Below, piece after piece: positions 8,371 to 15,269 of a DNA stretch of 22,417 nucleotides (the stretch's first letter is position 1; every line of letters begins with the position of its first letter). The translations under genes and the position numbers were made by a program. The notes below the pieces were generated by a model, which was not told where the DNA came from, ran no database searches, and saw only the letters and a list, made by a program, of their open reading frames with translations. The stretch is from Deltaproteobacteria bacterium (lineage in GTDB: Bacteria; UBA10199; DSSB01), in assembly GCA_021772695.1 (NCBI GenBank), contig JAJFLL010000372.1:1-22417 (forward strand). Reading direction: 5' to 3'.

Positions 8371-9225
8371 CTAGGCTTGATAATTGTAAAAACCGCGGCC
8401 GGTTTTGCGGCCATACCATCCGGCCTCAACGTATTTTCTGAGTAAGGGGCAGGCACGGTATTTAGTGTCGCCAAATTCCTTATACATCACATCGAGAACG
8501 GCCAATAGGGTATCTAGGCCGACGAAGTCCGCCAGCTCAAGGGGGCCCATGGGGTGGTTCAGACCCAATTTGCAGGCCTTGTCGATATCTTCTGCACTGC
8601 CGATCCCTTCGTAGAGGGTAAACATGGCCTCATTGAGAAAGGGTAATAAGGTGCGGTTGACGATAAAGGCTGCGGAATCCTTCACACTGACCACTTGCTT
8701 GCCGAGTTTTTCGCCAGTTTCTGTCGCAATCTTGAAAGTGGCATCATCGGTCTGGACTGCGCGAATCACTTCCAACAATTTCATGACCGGTACTGGATTA
8801 AAAAAGTGCATGCCGATGACTTTTTCAGGTCGCCCCGTGGCCGCGGCCAAGCGAGTGACCGAAATAGAGGAAGTATTTGTGGCCAAGATGGCATCGGATT
8901 TTGCTATTTTATCGAGTTCACCGAAAAGTTTGACCTTCGCTTCTACGTTCTCGGTAATCGCTTCGATGATAAGGTCTTGATCGGCAAAATCTTTATTTGC
9001 AGTGGTCCATTTGATTTTGGCTAAGACATTGTCTCGATCTGAGGCCGAGATTTTTTCTTTCTCGACCAAGCGGCCTAAAGATTTTTCAATCTTGGCCTTG
9101 GCCTTTTGATTTTTTTCTTCACTGATATCTGATGCCAAAACATCGAATCCTGCCTGGGCCGCAATTTGCACGATCCCCACACCCATTTGTCCAATTCCCA
9201 GGACACCTATTTTTTGAATAGCCAT
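8371..9225 (-). CDS. 3-hydroxybutyryl-CoA dehydrogenase (HAD family)
   Basis: The 284-residue length is that of the single-function bacterial enzyme. The N-terminal Rossmann motif is G10-I-G12-Q-M-G15, with D33 at the end of the second strand, which favours NAD+ over NADP+. The catalytic dyad is H140 (GMHFFNPVPVMKLLEV) and E152, with the usual 12-residue spacing; S119 and N143 are also in place, as is NRTLLPFLNEA. The C-terminal domain has NHPMGPLELADFVGLD and ends GRKTGRGFYNY. It should interconvert 3-hydroxybutyryl-CoA and acetoacetyl-CoA. AGGAG lies 5 nt before the ATG. It is the second gene of the operon, 53 nt after the thiolase, with an AT-rich gap and no visible terminator. Confidence 0.95.
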   Translation of the reverse strand: MAIQKIGVLGIGQMGVGIVQIAAQAGFDVLASDISEEKNQKAKAKIEKSLGRLVEKEKISASDRDNVLAKIKWTTANKDFADQDLIIEAITENVEAKVKLFGELDKIAKSDAILATNTSSISVTRLAAATGRPEKVIGMHFFNPVPVMKLLEVIRAVQTDDATFKIATETGEKLGKQVVSVKDSAAFIVNRTLLPFLNEAMFTLYEGIGSAEDIDKACKLGLNHPMGPLELADFVGLDTLLAVLDVMYKEFGDTKYRACPLLRKYVEAGWYGRKTGRGFYNYQA

Positions 9226-9278
9226 AATAGCTCCTAAATAAATTTGGATTAGAATTTTAAAATTAAAATGTACGGAAT

Positions 9279-10466
9279 TTAACGTTCGACGATGAGGGCC
9301 ACGCCTTCACCACCGCCAATACACAAGCTTGCCAGACCTTTTTTAACGCCTTTATCTTTCATGGCATAGAGTAAGGTCACCAAAATGCGAGCTCCACTGG
9401 CGCCAATGGGATGACCCAAGGCAACGGCACCTCCATTGACATTAACCTTATCGGCGGGAATACCAATCTTTTGATTATTGGCCAAGGCGACGACGGCAAA
9501 GGCCTCATTCACTTCCCAAAGTTCGATATCAGAGGCCTGCAGTTTGGCGCGGTTTAATGCCCGTTCCATGGCCACGGACGGTGCCATGGTAAACCATTCG
9601 GGCTCAATGGACGCTTGATCATGGGACACGATCACCGCCAATGGTTTTAAACCAAGCTCTTTGGCTTTGGCCTCGCTCATCACCACGAGGGCAGCGGCCC
9701 CATCATTAATGGAACTGGCGTTGCCGGCCGTTACCGTGCCTTCTTTTTTGAAGGCGGTACGAAGGCCCGGAAGTTTATCAATATTTCCTTTCCCAGGTTC
9801 TTCGTCGGTATCGACCATTACCGGATCACCCTTACGTTGCGGCACGGGGACCGGTACAATCTCTTCTTTAAATCTTCCTGCGGCAATGGCGTCTAAGGCA
9901 CGCCGGTAGCTCTCGGCAGCAAATTGATCCTGATCTTCACGAGTTACCTTATATTTTTCGGCACACATTTCGGCGGCGGCTCCCATGTGAAAATTATTAT
10001 AGGGATCCCAAAGGCCATCGTGGACCATGGTATCGATGATCTGGCCGTTTCCCATTCGGTAACCCTGTCTCGCTTGGGGCATGGCATAGGGGGCTTGACT
10101 CATGGATTCCATTCCTCCGGCCACGACAATGTCGCGGTCGCCGGCCCGAATCATTTGATCGGCCAACATCACCGCCTTAAGCCCGGAGCCACAGACCTTG
10201 CCAATGGTCAAGGCGCCCGTTTCTTTGGGCAGACCCGCGCCCAATAATGCTTGCCTGGCCGGCGATTGCCCCTCGGCAGCCGTCAGCACATTGCCCATAA
10301 TCACTTCCTCAACGGTTTCTGGTTTGATGCCGGCCCGTTCGACAGCGGCTTTGATGGCAATGGCGCCTAATTGCGGGGCTGAAAGGGAAGAAATGCTCCC
10401 GAGAAAACTTCCGATAGGGGTTCTAGCAGCGCTGACGATAACTGAGCGGCGTGACGATGAACTCAT
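9279..10466 (-). CDS. Acetyl-CoA C-acetyltransferase (thiolase)
   Basis: With the ATG at 10466 the protein has 395 residues, the usual thiolase length. The nucleophile is C92 in KVCGSGLKAV; the general acid/base pair is H352 in GHPIGASGAR and C382 in SLCIGGGEG; NEAFA is also present. The covering loop has MVHDGLWDPYNNFHMG, as in biosynthetic-type acetoacetyl-CoA thiolases, suggesting a short-chain substrate: 2 acetyl-CoA to and from acetoacetyl-CoA. It is the first gene of the operon. The frame stays open to an ATG at 10526, but AGGAGG lies 9 nt before 10466 and a TATAAT box falls inside the longer version, so the short start is preferred. Confidence 0.94.
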   Translation of the reverse strand: MSSSSRRSVIVSAARTPIGSFLGSISSLSAPQLGAIAIKAAVERAGIKPETVEEVIMGNVLTAAEGQSPARQALLGAGLPKETGALTIGKVCGSGLKAVMLADQMIRAGDRDIVVAGGMESMSQAPYAMPQARQGYRMGNGQIIDTMVHDGLWDPYNNFHMGAAAEMCAEKYKVTREDQDQFAAESYRRALDAIAAGRFKEEIVPVPVPQRKGDPVMVDTDEEPGKGNIDKLPGLRTAFKKEGTVTAGNASSINDGAAALVVMSEAKAKELGLKPLAVIVSHDQASIEPEWFTMAPSVAMERALNRAKLQASDIELWEVNEAFAVVALANNQKIGIPADKVNVNGGAVALGHPIGASGARILVTLLYAMKDKGVKKGLASLCIGGGEGVALIVER

Positions 10467-10475
10467 GTTTGAAAT

Positions 10476-10481
10476 CCTCCT
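10476..10481 (-). promoter_or_regulatory. Shine-Dalgarno that sets the thiolase start
   Basis: AGGAGG on the minus strand is 9 nt from the ATG at 10466. It is the only strong site in front of any candidate start of this gene. Confidence 0.7.
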
Positions 10482-10502
10482 GAGGAATTTTAAGGACAAA
10501 GT

Positions 10503-10508
10503 ATTATA
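10503..10508 (-). promoter_or_regulatory. -10 box of the acyl-CoA operon promoter
   Basis: A perfect TATAAT reads on the minus strand here, 37 nt from the thiolase ATG. This predicts a transcript start near 10496 and a leader of about 30 nt holding the AGGAGG. The -35 position (about 10526-10531, TTCATT on the minus strand) is a poor match, which would suit an activated or regulated promoter. Confidence 0.5.
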
Positions 10509-10509
10509 A

Positions 10510-10523
10510 TGGGGGATCACCCA
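10510..10523. promoter_or_regulatory. Candidate operator palindrome in the acyl-CoA operon promoter
   Basis: TGGGGGATCACCCA is a 14-nt palindrome with six of seven base pairs matching. It lies directly upstream of the -10 box, inside the spacer where a bound repressor would block polymerase. No regulator gene is encoded nearby, so the partner is unknown. Confidence 0.35.
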
Positions 10524-10553
10524 CAAATGAACGGCAATTCAGTCACCTAGGGA

Positions 10554-10603
10554 TAAATCAGGTCTGGGTGCTTTAGTCAAGCTAAGGTCCAGGACCTGAT
10601 TTA
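10554..10603. repeat. Long imperfect inverted repeat (hairpin) in the thiolase/mqnA divergent region
   Basis: Arms TAAATCAGGTC (10554-10564) and GACCTGATTTA (10593-10603) are perfect 11-bp complements. Inside, TGG (10565-10567) can pair with CCA (10589-10591) across one bulged G. CTTTAG (10571-10576) pairs with CTAAGG (10582-10587) with one G-T wobble, leaving a 5-nt loop. No T-run follows on either strand, so it is not a simple intrinsic terminator. It may be a regulator-binding site or a leader RNA structure for mqnA. Confidence 0.55.
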
Positions 10604-10607
10604 GAAC

Positions 10608-10622
10608 TGAAAAACATTTTCA
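10608..10622. promoter_or_regulatory. Small perfect inverted repeat upstream of mqnA
   Basis: TGAAAA-ACA-TTTTCA is a perfect 6-3-6 inverted repeat, 5 nt beyond the long hairpin and 51 nt before the mqnA start. It has the form of an operator half-site pair, but a chance origin in AT-rich DNA is quite possible. I could not identify a convincing promoter for mqnA. Confidence 0.25.
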
Positions 10623-10673
10623 AACCTCCCAACTTCGGTTGACCTTAAAGCTTGGTCATGTCAAACCGGGCCC

Positions 10674-11435
10674 ATGCCGCTTATTGGATCGGTCCCCTAC
10701 TTAAATGCTCGTCCCCTTTTAGAAGGCCTTGACGAAATCACGCCGCAAGGATTGGTGTTGCAGCCGCCGGTGGGACTGCATGAGGCCATTTTATTGGGTC
10801 GTCTCGAGGTTGCCCTATTGCCCGTGGTATCTTACCTCGAAATCCCCAACCTTCGTCTGATCCCCGGAACGGGCATCGCCTGCCACGGCGCCGTACAAAG
10901 CGTAAAAGTATTTTTCAATCAATCTCACTCCAATTTGCACGAGGTTGAAAAAATATGTCTAGATCCCGAGAGCAAGACATCGAATCGCTTGCTTAAAATT
11001 TTACTCGTTAAAAAATATCATCGCCTGCTTGAAGATATTCAATGGGTTTCCAATCCCAATGACGCCCATGCTGTTTTAAAAATCGGAGATCAGGCTTTGA
11101 TCCACTCTCATTTTGGAAATTCTCTAGATTTGGGTCAAGAATGGTTGGACTTAACAGGTCTGCCCTTTGTTTTTGCCTGCTGGATGAGCTCTGGCCCTAT
11201 CACCTCTGAACTGATAACTCAGCTACATAATGCAAAAATGCACGGCCTAGAAAACCTCGAGCTTATTGCGAACCAACAAGAAATTATTGCTCCCGAAGAC
11301 GCTCTGGTTTATTTACGGGACCACATTAAATACGACATCGAAGGCCCCGACTTGATCGGCCTCAAACTATTTTTCGACTGGGTGGGTGAACTGGAGAATC
11401 AAGCCTATGACACTTCCCTCCGCTTTGTTGCATAA
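10674..11435 (+). CDS. mqnA: Chorismate dehydratase MqnA (futalosine menaquinone pathway)
   Basis: The 253-residue protein has the periplasmic-binding-protein-like fold of MqnA. Family marks in order: IGSVPYLNARPL at 4-15, including the conserved N11; the substrate-loop SVKVFF near 76-81; LDPESKTSNRLLKILL near 96-111; IGDQALI; and DLGQEWLDLTGLPFVFACW. The C-terminal tail has the YIKY-type helix and a GLKLFFDWV end. MqnA turns chorismate into 3-[(1-carboxyvinyl)oxy]benzoate, the first committed step of the futalosine route. There is no good ribosome-binding site before the ATG, and no other in-frame start. It overlaps the following mqnC by 29 nt, so the two are surely co-transcribed and probably translationally coupled. 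Confidence 0.93.
   Translation: MPLIGSVPYLNARPLLEGLDEITPQGLVLQPPVGLHEAILLGRLEVALLPVVSYLEIPNLRLIPGTGIACHGAVQSVKVFFNQSHSNLHEVEKICLDPESKTSNRLLKILLVKKYHRLLEDIQWVSNPNDAHAVLKIGDQALIHSHFGNSLDLGQEWLDLTGLPFVFACWMSSGPITSELITQLHNAKMHGLENLELIANQQEIIAPEDALVYLRDHIKYDIEGPDLIGLKLFFDWVGELENQAYDTSLRFVA
11393..11396 (+). promoter_or_regulatory. Ribosome-binding site of mqnC, inside mqnA
   Basis: GGAG lies 10 nt before the ATG at 11407. A GTG at 11386 is in frame but would add seven residues (ending KP) with no ribosome-binding site of its own, so the ATG is preferred. Confidence 0.45.
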
Positions 11436-12468
11436 ACTTGAACAGCACGAACGTCTAACTCCCGACGATGCCCTGACCTTATTTCGCGACGGTGACCTCC
11501 TCACCCTGGGGCGCTTTGCGCGTGAACTCAATGAAGAAAAAAACGGCGCGGTCATCGGCTATGTGGTCGATCGTAACCTCAATTACACCAATGTTTGTGT
11601 ATTGCGCTGTAAATTTTGCGCCTTTCGCCGAGACAAGGGCCACGCCGAATCTTGGGAGCTGAGTTTTTCTGAAATCGATCAAAAGATTGAAGAACTGCTG
11701 CAGATAGGGGGAACCCAAATTCTGATGCAAGGGGGCCACCACCCCGATTTTAAACTCGACTATTACACCTCCATGGTACGGCATATTAAAGAAATGTTTC
11801 CTCAAATCACCATCCACGCCTTTTCACCTCCAGAATTGCACCATGTGGCCCATGTCTGCAAGCTCAGCTACCACGAACTGCTGAGTGCCTTAAAAGAGGC
11901 CGGCCTCGACAGCATTCCCGGCGGTGGCGCCGAAATTCTCGATGATGGTATGCGACAAGAGATCTCCTCAGGAAAATGTAAGAGCGCCCAATGGCTCGAG
12001 ATTTTTGAAACCGCCCACAATCTTGGCATTCAAGGATCGGCCACCATGATGTTTGGCCACAAAGAAAGCTATGAACAACGAGTGGAACATTTGCGACTGT
12101 TAAGGGAACTGCAAGATCGCACGGGAGGATTCTTCGCATTCATTCCTTGGACCTACGTGCCCGGCAATTCTCCCATGGGCGGCAAACAAGTGGGCAGTCA
12201 CGATTACCTAAAAACCCTGGCCATTTGCCGCATCTTTCTCGACAACATCAAAAATATTCAGATCTCTTGGCTCACGCAAGGCATTCAGGTGGCCCAAGTG
12301 GCCACTCAATTCGGTGGCAACGACATGGGCTCCACCCTACTCGAAGAGAACGTGGTCCGTTCTACGGGATCCCCCCATCACACCAGCGTGGCTGAAATCA
12401 AACGGGTGGTGGGCGAAATGGGCAAGGTGGCCCGGCAACGTGACACCTTCTACAATTACCTCAATTAA
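11407..12468 (+). CDS. mqnC: Cyclic dehypoxanthinyl futalosine synthase MqnC (radical SAM)
   Basis: The 353-residue protein is full length. The radical-SAM cluster ligands are C64, C68 and C71 (NVCVLRCKFCAF), right after GYVVDRNLNYTN. Family marks that separate MqnC from MqnE follow: GGTQILMQGGHHPD, HAFSPPELHH, the Gly-rich SIPGGGAEIL, TMMFGHKES, FAFIPWTYVPGNSP, and QISWLTQGIQVAQVATQFGGNDMGS near the C-terminus. MqnC uses SAM and a 4Fe-4S cluster to cyclise dehypoxanthine futalosine to the spiro product that becomes the naphthoquinone ring. It lies between mqnA and the deaminase-like gene in one operon; mqnE, mqnB and mqnD are not in the window. Confidence 0.95.
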   Translation: MTLPSALLHKLEQHERLTPDDALTLFRDGDLLTLGRFARELNEEKNGAVIGYVVDRNLNYTNVCVLRCKFCAFRRDKGHAESWELSFSEIDQKIEELLQIGGTQILMQGGHHPDFKLDYYTSMVRHIKEMFPQITIHAFSPPELHHVAHVCKLSYHELLSALKEAGLDSIPGGGAEILDDGMRQEISSGKCKSAQWLEIFETAHNLGIQGSATMMFGHKESYEQRVEHLRLLRELQDRTGGFFAFIPWTYVPGNSPMGGKQVGSHDYLKTLAICRIFLDNIKNIQISWLTQGIQVAQVATQFGGNDMGSTLLEENVVRSTGSPHHTSVAEIKRVVGEMGKVARQRDTFYNYLN

Positions 12469-12521
12469 AAGTTTTGCCTAGTGGTTGCCTTGAACGGGTT
12501 TCATGATAGGAAACCTCCGCC

Positions 12522-13724
12522 ATGCTGCTTTATGCCAAATCCCTCCAAAACCCTCGGGAACCGGTGATCCATGCTCCGGCCGTTTGGATTCAACAGGACC
12601 GCATCGTCTATGCGGGGGGGCGAAACACCCTACCGCGAGAGGCCTTAAATGATGCCGATATCTTTGATTTAGCCGATGCCGCCCTCTTTCCCGGCCTGGT
12701 CAACGCCCATTCCCACCTAGAACTAAGTTTCCTCCATGAATTAGAGTTTTCCGGGGGCTTTACCTCGTGGATCCGCCAAGTCCTGGCCAAAAAAAACCAG
12801 AGCGATCCCCAGATGCAAAAGCAAGGCTTGAGTAAGGGCATCTTACTGGCCATTTTAGGGGGCACCACCTGTGTTGGCGACCACATCAGTTTTAATGCAG
12901 ACCTAGAAAACCTCTTACATTCACCACTTCGAGGCCATCTCTTTATCGAGGTCCTAGGCGTGGTGCCGGAGGTGGCCCAGGAGGTCTTGGCGGCCGCAGA
13001 GAACTTGACCCAGATCTATCAAGACAAGTTTCCGCGGTGGAGCATCAGCCCTACGCCCCATTCGGTCCACGCATTGGTGCCCTCGGTACTAGAAAAATGC
13101 TTCGCCTCTCCCCATGATTTGTTTTCCATGCATTTGAGTGAGAGTCAGGATGAGGAACTCTATTTTGAAAAGGCGACGGGGCCACTGTTTGACCTGATCG
13201 CCGAACGGGGTACCGAGTTAAAGCATCACTTTGTATCAGCTATCCAAGAACTTGAATCAAGAGGATTTATTGACAATAGAGTTTTGGCAATTCATGGAAA
13301 TTACCTTACCCCTCCGGAACTTGCCATCTGCGGACAGCGTGGGGTCAGCATCGTCTATTGCCCCCTTTCTCACGAGTACTTCGGCCACCGAAAATTCCCC
13401 ATGCAAGCGGCCCTCGATGCCGATGTCAACGTGGCCTTAGGCACGGACAGTCTTGCCAGCGCCCCCAGCCTGTCTATGCTTGAGGTGTTACGGAAGACCC
13501 ATGCTGCCTTCCCCGATAGGACCCCGGCACAAATCCTTGAGATGGCCACCTTGAACGGTGCCAAGGCCCTTAAATTAGAAAATGAGATTGGCAGTATTAC
13601 CGCTGGAAAAAAAGCGGACCTCATTGGAGTGCGACAGGGCGACCACGCCCAACCCTTAGAGGCCTTACTCGCCGCAGATCATGTGGAATTTTCCATGATC
13701 GACGGTGTCATCTTGATGCGATAA
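12522..13724 (+). CDS. Amidohydrolase, probable 6-amino-6-deoxyfutalosine deaminase
   Basis: The 400-residue protein belongs to the SsnA/AtzA-type amidohydrolase family. Metal and catalytic residues can be read: H63-S-H65 in NAHSHLE, H204 and E207 in MHLSESQDE, H258 in IHGN, H284 in PLSH and D309 in LGTDS. The N- and C-terminal strands form the composite beta-sandwich (GKKADLIGV). Members deaminate nucleobases or nucleosides. Distant members next to mqn genes have been shown to convert aminodeoxyfutalosine to futalosine. Its position 53 nt after mqnC, on the same strand, makes that role the best inference; the sequence alone would also allow a general guanine- or adenosine-type deaminase. AGGA lies 10 nt before the ATG. 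The stop is 8 nt from the stop of the convergent TolC-like gene. Confidence 0.85.
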   Translation: MLLYAKSLQNPREPVIHAPAVWIQQDRIVYAGGRNTLPREALNDADIFDLADAALFPGLVNAHSHLELSFLHELEFSGGFTSWIRQVLAKKNQSDPQMQKQGLSKGILLAILGGTTCVGDHISFNADLENLLHSPLRGHLFIEVLGVVPEVAQEVLAAAENLTQIYQDKFPRWSISPTPHSVHALVPSVLEKCFASPHDLFSMHLSESQDEELYFEKATGPLFDLIAERGTELKHHFVSAIQELESRGFIDNRVLAIHGNYLTPPELAICGQRGVSIVYCPLSHEYFGHRKFPMQAALDADVNVALGTDSLASAPSLSMLEVLRKTHAAFPDRTPAQILEMATLNGAKALKLENEIGSITAGKKADLIGVRQGDHAQPLEALLAADHVEFSMIDGVILMR

Positions 13725-13735
13725 TCCATGGATTA
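13722..13735. repeat. Perfect 14-bp palindrome joining two convergent stop codons
   Basis: TAATCCATGGATTA is perfectly palindromic. Its first three bases are the TAA stop of the amidohydrolase and its last three are the complement of the TAA stop of the TolC-like gene. Only 8 nt separate the coding regions, so no ordinary terminator fits between them. Confidence 0.6.
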
Positions 13736-15205
13736 AAATTGAAATGTTTCGGTGGTGCCCATGGCCACCGCCAGCTTCACCCGAGCGGTATTATATTTAC
13801 CCAAGGCCTGCACATAGGCGTCTTGGGCGTTGGCCAAAGAGGCTTGGGCCTGAACCACTTCGAGATTGTCACCCACACCGGTAAAAAATCGTTCCCGGGC
13901 CAGTTGCAATTCTAATTTAGTGACCTGCACGTTTTTCGAGCTGGAAACAATTTGCTTAGAGGCAAATTTTAAATTCGCCAGGGCATCTCTCACGTCTTTA
14001 TCGGTTTGTTGTTTGAGATTACCGAGTTGCAATTCGGCTTGCCGTTGCTTGCTCTTGGCCACGGCGATTTGGCCCGCCGTATTGCCGCCGTCAAAGATGG
14101 GAATTTGCACCATCCCGGCCAATTGATAAGTTCCGGCGACGTTTTCGGTGGGGGAAGTTCCCGAAGCCCCGTAATTGGCGGCAAAACCCAAGGATGGCAG
14201 TTGCTGGCCCAGGGCGGTGCGATGTTCATACTTGGCCTTTCGGATCTCTTCTTGGGATTCCAATATTTCGGGCCGTTGTTTCTGGGCCAATTGTACTGCA
14301 GTTTCCGCAGAGGGCGGATGGGGGCCGGTGGATCTTAGCGGACTCGTCAAGTTCAATGCCGTGGTCATGGGTACCAACAAGACTCCCCTCAGTTGGTTTT
14401 GAGTTTCTTCCACCTTAGTTTGGGCCTGGAATAATTTGGTTTCCATCTCTAGCATCTTGGACTCGGCACGGGCCTTGTCGACCCCCGAGACGACCCCGGC
14501 ATCAAATCCAACCTTCGTCAATTCATAGAGGGTTTTGGCCAATACGTAGTCGGCCTCGGCGGCCTGAACGTTTTCTAAGGCCGTTTGCGCATTGATGTAA
14601 GCGGTTCCCGCCGCTTGAAAAACCAATTGTTTGGCCAAGGTGACGCGAATTTTAGCGAGCCGTAAACCGGATTTTCCCGCCTGCATTTCCCCGATGGCCG
14701 CCAAATCAAAGATATTTTGCACCAAATAAATGCGGGCATCAAAGTTACTGAAGGGACCAAAGGCTCCGGGAGTAATTCCTGGAAACACACTGGGGTCTAA
14801 ACCCGTGGACACCAAATTCGAGGTGCGTCGTGTCTGCACGGCCTGGCCATTTAAATTGGGCAAGAGGCCTGAGAGGGAACGCAGAAAGGTACCTTGGGCC
14901 TCCCGCACCTGTTCTTCAGCGGTCAGGGTCTTCAAATTATTGAGAATGGCCAATTGGATGGCTTGATTAAAGGACAGGGCTAAAGTGCCACTTTGATCGG
15001 GGACCAATTCATTGAGTTGAGCCTGAATGTTTTGGATTTCTCCTTGAACCAACAGATCGGTTTCGTTGCCAGATTGAGTGGTTTGCGGACTGCTTATGGG
15101 ACGGGATTCGGGACCTTTTAGATCCATGGCGAGTTCCTGGGCTCCAGCAGAAGGCAGCCGGACCCAGAAAAATATGAGCAAAAAAATAGCACCGATCGGT
15201 CCCAT
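13733..15205 (-). CDS. TolC-family outer-membrane efflux protein
   Basis: The 490-residue protein has an N-terminal signal peptide (hydrophobic GAIFLLIFFWVRLP, probable cleavage after S-A-G-A22). Two outer-membrane-efflux-protein repeats follow: the first opens LSFNQAIQLAILNNLKTL, the second lies near TAVQLAQKQRPEILESQEEI. Long Ala/Gln-rich helices run through both, and each half ends in the helix typical of TolC (for example ERFFTGVGDNLEVVQAQASL). It should form the trimeric outer-membrane channel for the pump encoded divergently at 15270-19443. AAGGG lies upstream of the ATG. It is transcribed away from the adaptor gene, so the three parts are not in one transcript but share the same 64-nt control region. 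Confidence 0.9.
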   Translation of the reverse strand: MGPIGAIFLLIFFWVRLPSAGAQELAMDLKGPESRPISSPQTTQSGNETDLLVQGEIQNIQAQLNELVPDQSGTLALSFNQAIQLAILNNLKTLTAEEQVREAQGTFLRSLSGLLPNLNGQAVQTRRTSNLVSTGLDPSVFPGITPGAFGPFSNFDARIYLVQNIFDLAAIGEMQAGKSGLRLAKIRVTLAKQLVFQAAGTAYINAQTALENVQAAEADYVLAKTLYELTKVGFDAGVVSGVDKARAESKMLEMETKLFQAQTKVEETQNQLRGVLLVPMTTALNLTSPLRSTGPHPPSAETAVQLAQKQRPEILESQEEIRKAKYEHRTALGQQLPSLGFAANYGASGTSPTENVAGTYQLAGMVQIPIFDGGNTAGQIAVAKSKQRQAELQLGNLKQQTDKDVRDALANLKFASKQIVSSSKNVQVTKLELQLARERFFTGVGDNLEVVQAQASLANAQDAYVQALGKYNTARVKLAVAMGTTETFQF

Positions 15206-15213
15206 GGCCTGCC

Positions 15214-15256
15214 CTTAATAAAAAAGCCTCGGAAGCTCAAGTTTCTTGATTTTTTT
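15214..15256. promoter_or_regulatory. Two terminator-like hairpins in the tolC/adaptor divergent region
   Basis: On the plus strand TCAAG-TTT-CTTGA (15237-15249) is followed by seven T (15250-15256). On the minus strand AGCTT-CCG-AGGCT (15237 down to 15225, one G-T pair) is followed by TTTTTTATTAA. Each would stop transcription heading into its own gene from a promoter further upstream. They could be attenuators, or chance in a short AT-rich gap; stems are only 5 bp. Confidence 0.3.
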
Positions 15257-15269
15257 GGTAAATTCCTCA

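Noticed and set aside
7883..8374. A 163-codon plus-strand open frame
   Set aside because: It is antisense to the crotonase, whose catalytic residues are all intact.
9253..9264. Perfect 12-bp palindrome AATTTTAAAATT between thiolase and dehydrogenase genes
   Set aside because: It is made only of A and T in an AT-rich gap, is too weak as a hairpin and has no T-run; chance is sufficient.
15246..15269. TTG start for the adaptor protein, adding eight residues
   Set aside because: It would translate the T-rich hairpin tail and lacks a ribosome-binding site; ATG 15270 gives the normal anchor.
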